DNA from: Dehalococcoidia bacterium
GTDB lineage: Bacteria; Chloroflexota; Dehalococcoidia; Dehalococcoidales; RBG-16-60-22
Direction of reading: 5' to 3'
NCBI GenBank assembly: GCA_004375725.1
Contig: SOKS01000100.1
Span: 1-9,850 of the forward strand
Length of the DNA: 9,850 bases
Part shown: positions 7,003-9,850 of the stretch, one piece after another
Layout: every line of letters starts with the position of its first letter
Position numbering within the stretch: the stretch's first letter is position 1
Translations under genes and position numbers: made by a program
The notes under the pieces: generated by a model
Told to the model about the DNA's origin: nothing
The model's input: only the letters and a program-made list of their open reading frames with translations
Database searches by the model: none

Positions 7003-8277
7003 TCAATCTTTGCCTCTGGCGTTCTGGTAGGCCTCGTCAAGCAGGTCCACGATTTCCAGGACAGATATCGGCAGCTTCTGCTGGCCTGCGCCACAGGCAA
7101 GCTGCATGATACAGGCCGGGCAGCTCGAAACTAAAGTATCGGCGCCGGTTTTGGCAACGTTTCCCATCTTTCGCTCCAGCACTTTCTGGGATAAATCGTA
7201 GTTCTTGAAAGCATAGCTCCCCGCGGCGCCGCAGCACATATCTGCCTCATTCATCTCAACGAACTCGATACCCGGGATGCTCTTCAGTATGGTGCGTGGC
7301 TGGTCCTTTATTTTCTGGTAGTGGGCGAGGTGGCAGGGGTCATGGAAAGTAACTTTCCTCTTGAGTTCGCCCATTTCGGTGTTCAGACCGATGTCAACCA
7401 GGAATTCGCTGATGTCCTTGACCTTTCCGGTAAATTCCTTTGCCTTCTCCGCCCATTCGGCGTCGTCAGCCAGCAGTTTTATATAATCTTTCAGGAATGA
7501 GCTGCAGCTGGCACAGGGCGTGACGATGGCATCCGCCTTCAGTTTGCTGGCTATCGCAATGTTTTTTCTGGCCAGGTCCCGCGCCGATTCCATATCCCCA
7601 TAACCGGCGGCGGGCAGGCCGCAGCAGGCAAAGTCGGGCACGGTAACTTCCACACGGTTCTTATTGAGCACGCGAATCGTGGCCGCCGCTCTTTCCGGCG
7701 CGAAATTAGGTGCGTAGCAGCCAAGAAAATAGGCCGCGCTGTATCCGGGCTTGTCTATCTTTTTCACCGCGCGCTTTATGGCTTCCAGCCCTTCGCCGGC
7801 GGGCACTCTTGGTACCATGGCCTCCGCCTTCCCCGCATCTCCGGCCAGTCTGGTCAGCCCCGTCTTCCTCGCCAGAGTGTGAAGGCCGGTGACATCGGCC
7901 AGCCGGAGGAGCCTGGAAGCCTTGTGGAGCCGTTCCGGGTTGGGCAGCATTTTCTGGAACAGCAGGCGCTGTATCCAGGAGTCTCCCTTCTGTTTGAGAA
8001 GCTCCTGCCTGGCCCTGAAGATAATATCTCCCGTTTGTACTCCGGGCGGACAGTGTTCCGTGCAGCCGTTACAGGTCAGACAGTTGAATATCGGGTCCTT
8101 CAGGTCGGTAAGCTTCAGCCTTTCATCAAGAAAGACGCTGCGGAGCAGCGCCACGCGCCCTCTGGCACTGGTCCATTCTATCCCCGTAACTTTATAGATG
8201 GGGCAGCCCGCCAGGCAGAGCCCGCATTTATTGCAAAGCTGTAATGTTTTCTCTAATTCCTCAGCCATGGTTGGCAT
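7003..8277 (-). CDS. glcF: Glycolate oxidase Fe-S subunit GlcF-like (two 4Fe-4S clusters plus two CCG domains)
   Basis: A 424-residue electron-transfer subunit, close to E. coli GlcF in size. It should take electrons from the flavoprotein subunits and pass them on, probably to membrane quinone or another carrier; no membrane segment is visible. Seen: two ferredoxin-type motifs, CNKCGLCLAGCP (Cys15, 18, 21, 25) and CLTCNGCTEHCP (Cys66, 69, 72, 76); then two CCG (DUF224) repeats, the first with Cys187, Cys218-219 and TPCASC (Cys255, 258), the second with Cys315, Cys348-349 and SCPAC (Cys386, 389). All cysteine sets are complete. GGAGG at 8294-8290, inside the last codons of the upstream gene, lies 12 nt before ATG 8277; a second ATG at 8268 gives MAEELEK. 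The gap to the glcE-like stop is 2 nt, so translation is probably coupled. Related LutA/GlpC-type proteins are the alternative, but the adjacent GlcD/GlcE pair favours GlcF. Confidence 0.9.
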   Translation of the reverse strand: MPTMAEELEKTLQLCNKCGLCLAGCPIYKVTGIEWTSARGRVALLRSVFLDERLKLTDLKDPIFNCLTCNGCTEHCPPGVQTGDIIFRARQELLKQKGDSWIQRLLFQKMLPNPERLHKASRLLRLADVTGLHTLARKTGLTRLAGDAGKAEAMVPRVPAGEGLEAIKRAVKKIDKPGYSAAYFLGCYAPNFAPERAAATIRVLNKNRVEVTVPDFACCGLPAAGYGDMESARDLARKNIAIASKLKADAIVTPCASCSSFLKDYIKLLADDAEWAEKAKEFTGKVKDISEFLVDIGLNTEMGELKRKVTFHDPCHLAHYQKIKDQPRTILKSIPGIEFVEMNEADMCCGAAGSYAFKNYDLSQKVLERKMGNVAKTGADTLVSSCPACIMQLACGAGQQKLPISVLEIVDLLDEAYQNARGKD

Positions 8278-8279
8278 AC

Positions 8280-9644
8280 TTAGAATGAACCTCCTACCAG
8301 CCGACCCGGATTCAGAATTTTTTTCGGGTCGAACCCAGTTTTCAGTCGCCTCATTAATTGATAGTCATTGCGCGGCGGCAGAACGGCCACCTCTTTTCGG
8401 ATGGAAAGCGGTGCCGATTCAACGAGAAAGAACCCGCCCAGGCCGGCCGCGGCATTTTTCAGCACGCCGGTGATGTTTACCAGTTTTTCGGGCTTATCGG
8501 TCAGGTAGGTATAGAGTATTCCATTACCGCAGTGGGCCGTCATGCCAGTTTGCGCGCCATGGCTGTCGCTGATTTTCTTTAACTGCCGGAACATGTCTCC
8601 CAGCTTGCTGATGGGCACCGAGGCCTTGCCCTGAAGGGTTGATGAATCAGCACCGAGCATTGCCTCATGGACACCCCGATACGTCTTCCAGGCATGCGAT
8701 GCTTTTTCGTCTTCCAGCGTCAGGGTAGATTTTGCCTTGTTTGCCTCGGCGAGGGAAACTATGTCCTTCCGGTGTCGCTCTACGTCACCTTTCGTCCCTT
8801 CGGAATTGACAATTAGAAGCACCTCATCGTCGTTGAGGCTTGAGCCTATGGCATCTGCCACGTTGTGCCCGGCTACCGAATCAACCAGCTCAATGGCAGT
8901 TGGCGTCAAAGGTGAATTCAGGAGCTGTCCGACCAGGCGAAAGGCGTCTTCGGGGCTGGTGAAGGTTATATAGAGACCCGTGCTCACTTCAGGCAGAGGG
9001 AAAAGTCGCAGCACGGCCTCGGTGATGACGCCTAAGGTGCCCCACGAACCGATGTACATCCGGCACAGGTCAAAGCCGGCCACGTTCTTCATCGTCTTCC
9101 CGCCAGTGTGGATGATATCGCCGGTGGGGGTAACAACGGTAACCCCGAGAATCAGGTCGCGTGTTGCCCCGTACATGATCCTTCCCGGGCCACTGGCATT
9201 GGTGGCGATTTCTCCACCGATGGTCGAACTCTCTGCATAGAACGGCTCCAGGGGGAAGGAGAGGTTCGTTTTCGCCAGTTGCTTCTGCAGTTCACTATTG
9301 ACCATCCCCGCCTGTACCTGAACGGTGAAATTGCCGGCCTCAAGCTCAACCACCCGGTTCATATTTTTCAGGCAGACCACAGTATCCACTGCTTCGAGGC
9401 ATGGCCCAATCTGCTGTTTGGAGCCACCTCCCCATGGGATAAGAGTTTTTCGGGATTCATTGGCTGCCTTGATGATGCTTGCTACCTGCTCGGTTGAAGT
9501 TGGAAAGACAACAGCCTGGGGAGTAAACCCGTCAATCATATAGGGTGTGGTTGCCTTTTCGCCGGTCCGTACATTCTTGGCACCAGCGATTTCCCCCAGC
9601 TTCTGATAAAATGCCTGCTTCTCCGGAGAAACGGTATTAGTCAT
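8280..9644 (-). CDS. glcE: FAD-linked oxidase, glycolate oxidase subunit GlcE-like, long form
   Basis: A flavoprotein of the vanillyl-alcohol-oxidase/PCMH family that would act with GlcD and GlcF in oxidising a 2-hydroxyacid. Seen in 454 residues: PWGGGSKQ (70-77, FAD pyrophosphate loop); STIGGEIATNASGPGR (140-155); the GlcE-like KTMKNVAGFDL (183-193) and GSWGTLGVITEA (199-210); AHCGNGILY (370-378); and a C-terminal FDPKKILNPGR (438-448). GlcE of E. coli is about 350 residues. The extra length here is a full FAD-oxidase C-terminal domain, including the AHCGNG histidine and the LNPGR tail that are usual in GlcD and D-lactate dehydrogenases. This subunit may therefore have a substrate site of its own. 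The ATG overlaps the glcD stop (ATGA, 9644-9641), a sign of translational coupling; AAAGGA-type purines lie upstream. Substrate (glycolate, lactate or another 2-hydroxyacid) cannot be fixed from sequence. Confidence 0.87.
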   Translation of the reverse strand: MTNTVSPEKQAFYQKLGEIAGAKNVRTGEKATTPYMIDGFTPQAVVFPTSTEQVASIIKAANESRKTLIPWGGGSKQQIGPCLEAVDTVVCLKNMNRVVELEAGNFTVQVQAGMVNSELQKQLAKTNLSFPLEPFYAESSTIGGEIATNASGPGRIMYGATRDLILGVTVVTPTGDIIHTGGKTMKNVAGFDLCRMYIGSWGTLGVITEAVLRLFPLPEVSTGLYITFTSPEDAFRLVGQLLNSPLTPTAIELVDSVAGHNVADAIGSSLNDDEVLLIVNSEGTKGDVERHRKDIVSLAEANKAKSTLTLEDEKASHAWKTYRGVHEAMLGADSSTLQGKASVPISKLGDMFRQLKKISDSHGAQTGMTAHCGNGILYTYLTDKPEKLVNITGVLKNAAAGLGGFFLVESAPLSIRKEVAVLPPRNDYQLMRRLKTGFDPKKILNPGRLVGGSF

Positions 9645-9850
9645 CGCTGTGCTGTCCTTTCCTTTACTGGCCGCGGCACTTCTGTCTCCGGTGGAAACAT
9701 CTTCCCCGGGTTAAAGATATCATTGGGGTCAAAGACGTGCTTAACCTTGCGCATGGCGGCGATATCCGCCGGGTCGAACATGGAATGCATGGCGTCTATT
9801 TTCTCCAGGCCTATACCGTGTTCACCCGATATAGTGCCACCCATGGCGAT
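9641..9850 (-). CDS. glcD: FAD-linked oxidase C-terminus, glycolate oxidase subunit GlcD-like; 5' part beyond right edge
   Basis: Only the last 69 codons are visible; the frame is open to the window edge, so the ATG at 9844 is internal. GGTISGEHGIGLEK followed by MRKVKHVFDPNDIFNPGKMF is the C-terminal signature of GlcD and related FAD-linked 2-hydroxyacid dehydrogenases. The GEHGIG histidine belongs to the active site and the NPGK segment to the cofactor region. A proline-rich tail of about 15 residues follows. The stop overlaps the start of the GlcE-like gene by 4 nt. The neighbours point to glycolate oxidase, with D-lactate dehydrogenase as the alternative. Confidence 0.85.
   Translation of the reverse strand: MAMGGTISGEHGIGLEKIDAMHSMFDPADIAAMRKVKHVFDPNDIFNPGKMFPPETEVPRPVKERTAQR

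Overview
The window reads as an ordinary, densely packed bacterial chromosome segment. It is moderately GC-rich by eye and shows no phage, transposon, CRISPR or RNA-gene signals. The gene set points to an anaerobic or facultatively anaerobic bacterium with Chloroflexota (Dehalococcoidia-like) affinities: an ADP-forming acyl-CoA synthetase, holB next to a RicT/PSP1 gene, a solitary HNH protein and a GlcDEF-type oxidase. That lineage is an inference from family resemblance, not a proof. Eight protein genes fill almost everything, and no gene-free stretch exceeds about 130 bases.

Left block (1-2047). A large minus-strand gene runs off the left edge. It encodes a single-chain NDP-forming acyl-CoA synthetase whose ATP-grasp half comes first and whose CoA-binding half comes second. 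A 131-bp divergent intergenic region separates it from lysA. It holds two good back-to-back sigma-70-like promoters, both with extended -10 TGC elements, and a 13-bp inverted repeat exactly fills the space between their -35 boxes.

Middle plus-strand block (2048-5228). lysA (diaminopimelate decarboxylase, last step of lysine synthesis), holB (clamp-loader delta prime) and ricT/yaaT (PSP1-domain Fe-S protein) are tightly packed: lysA-holB are 15 nt apart and holB-ricT overlap by 11 nt. They probably form one transcription unit read from the lysA promoter.

Right minus-strand block (9850 down to 5238). The C-terminus of a GlcD-type flavoprotein (cut by the right edge), a GlcE-like flavoprotein, a GlcF-like double Fe-S/CCG protein and a glycerate kinase form a compact operon (4-nt overlap, 2-nt gap, 33-nt gap). 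This suggests oxidation of a 2-hydroxyacid such as glycolate (or lactate), with return of carbon to glycolysis through glycerate to 2-phosphoglycerate. The glyoxylate-to-glycerate steps are not in the window. A solitary HNH endonuclease gene follows, with its own candidate promoter, and ends 9 nt from the convergent ricT gene with no visible terminator.

I see no clearly undescribed system. The most unusual items are the permuted acyl-CoA synthetase with altered signature motifs, the symmetrical divergent promoter region, the unusually long GlcE, and the orphan HNH gene.
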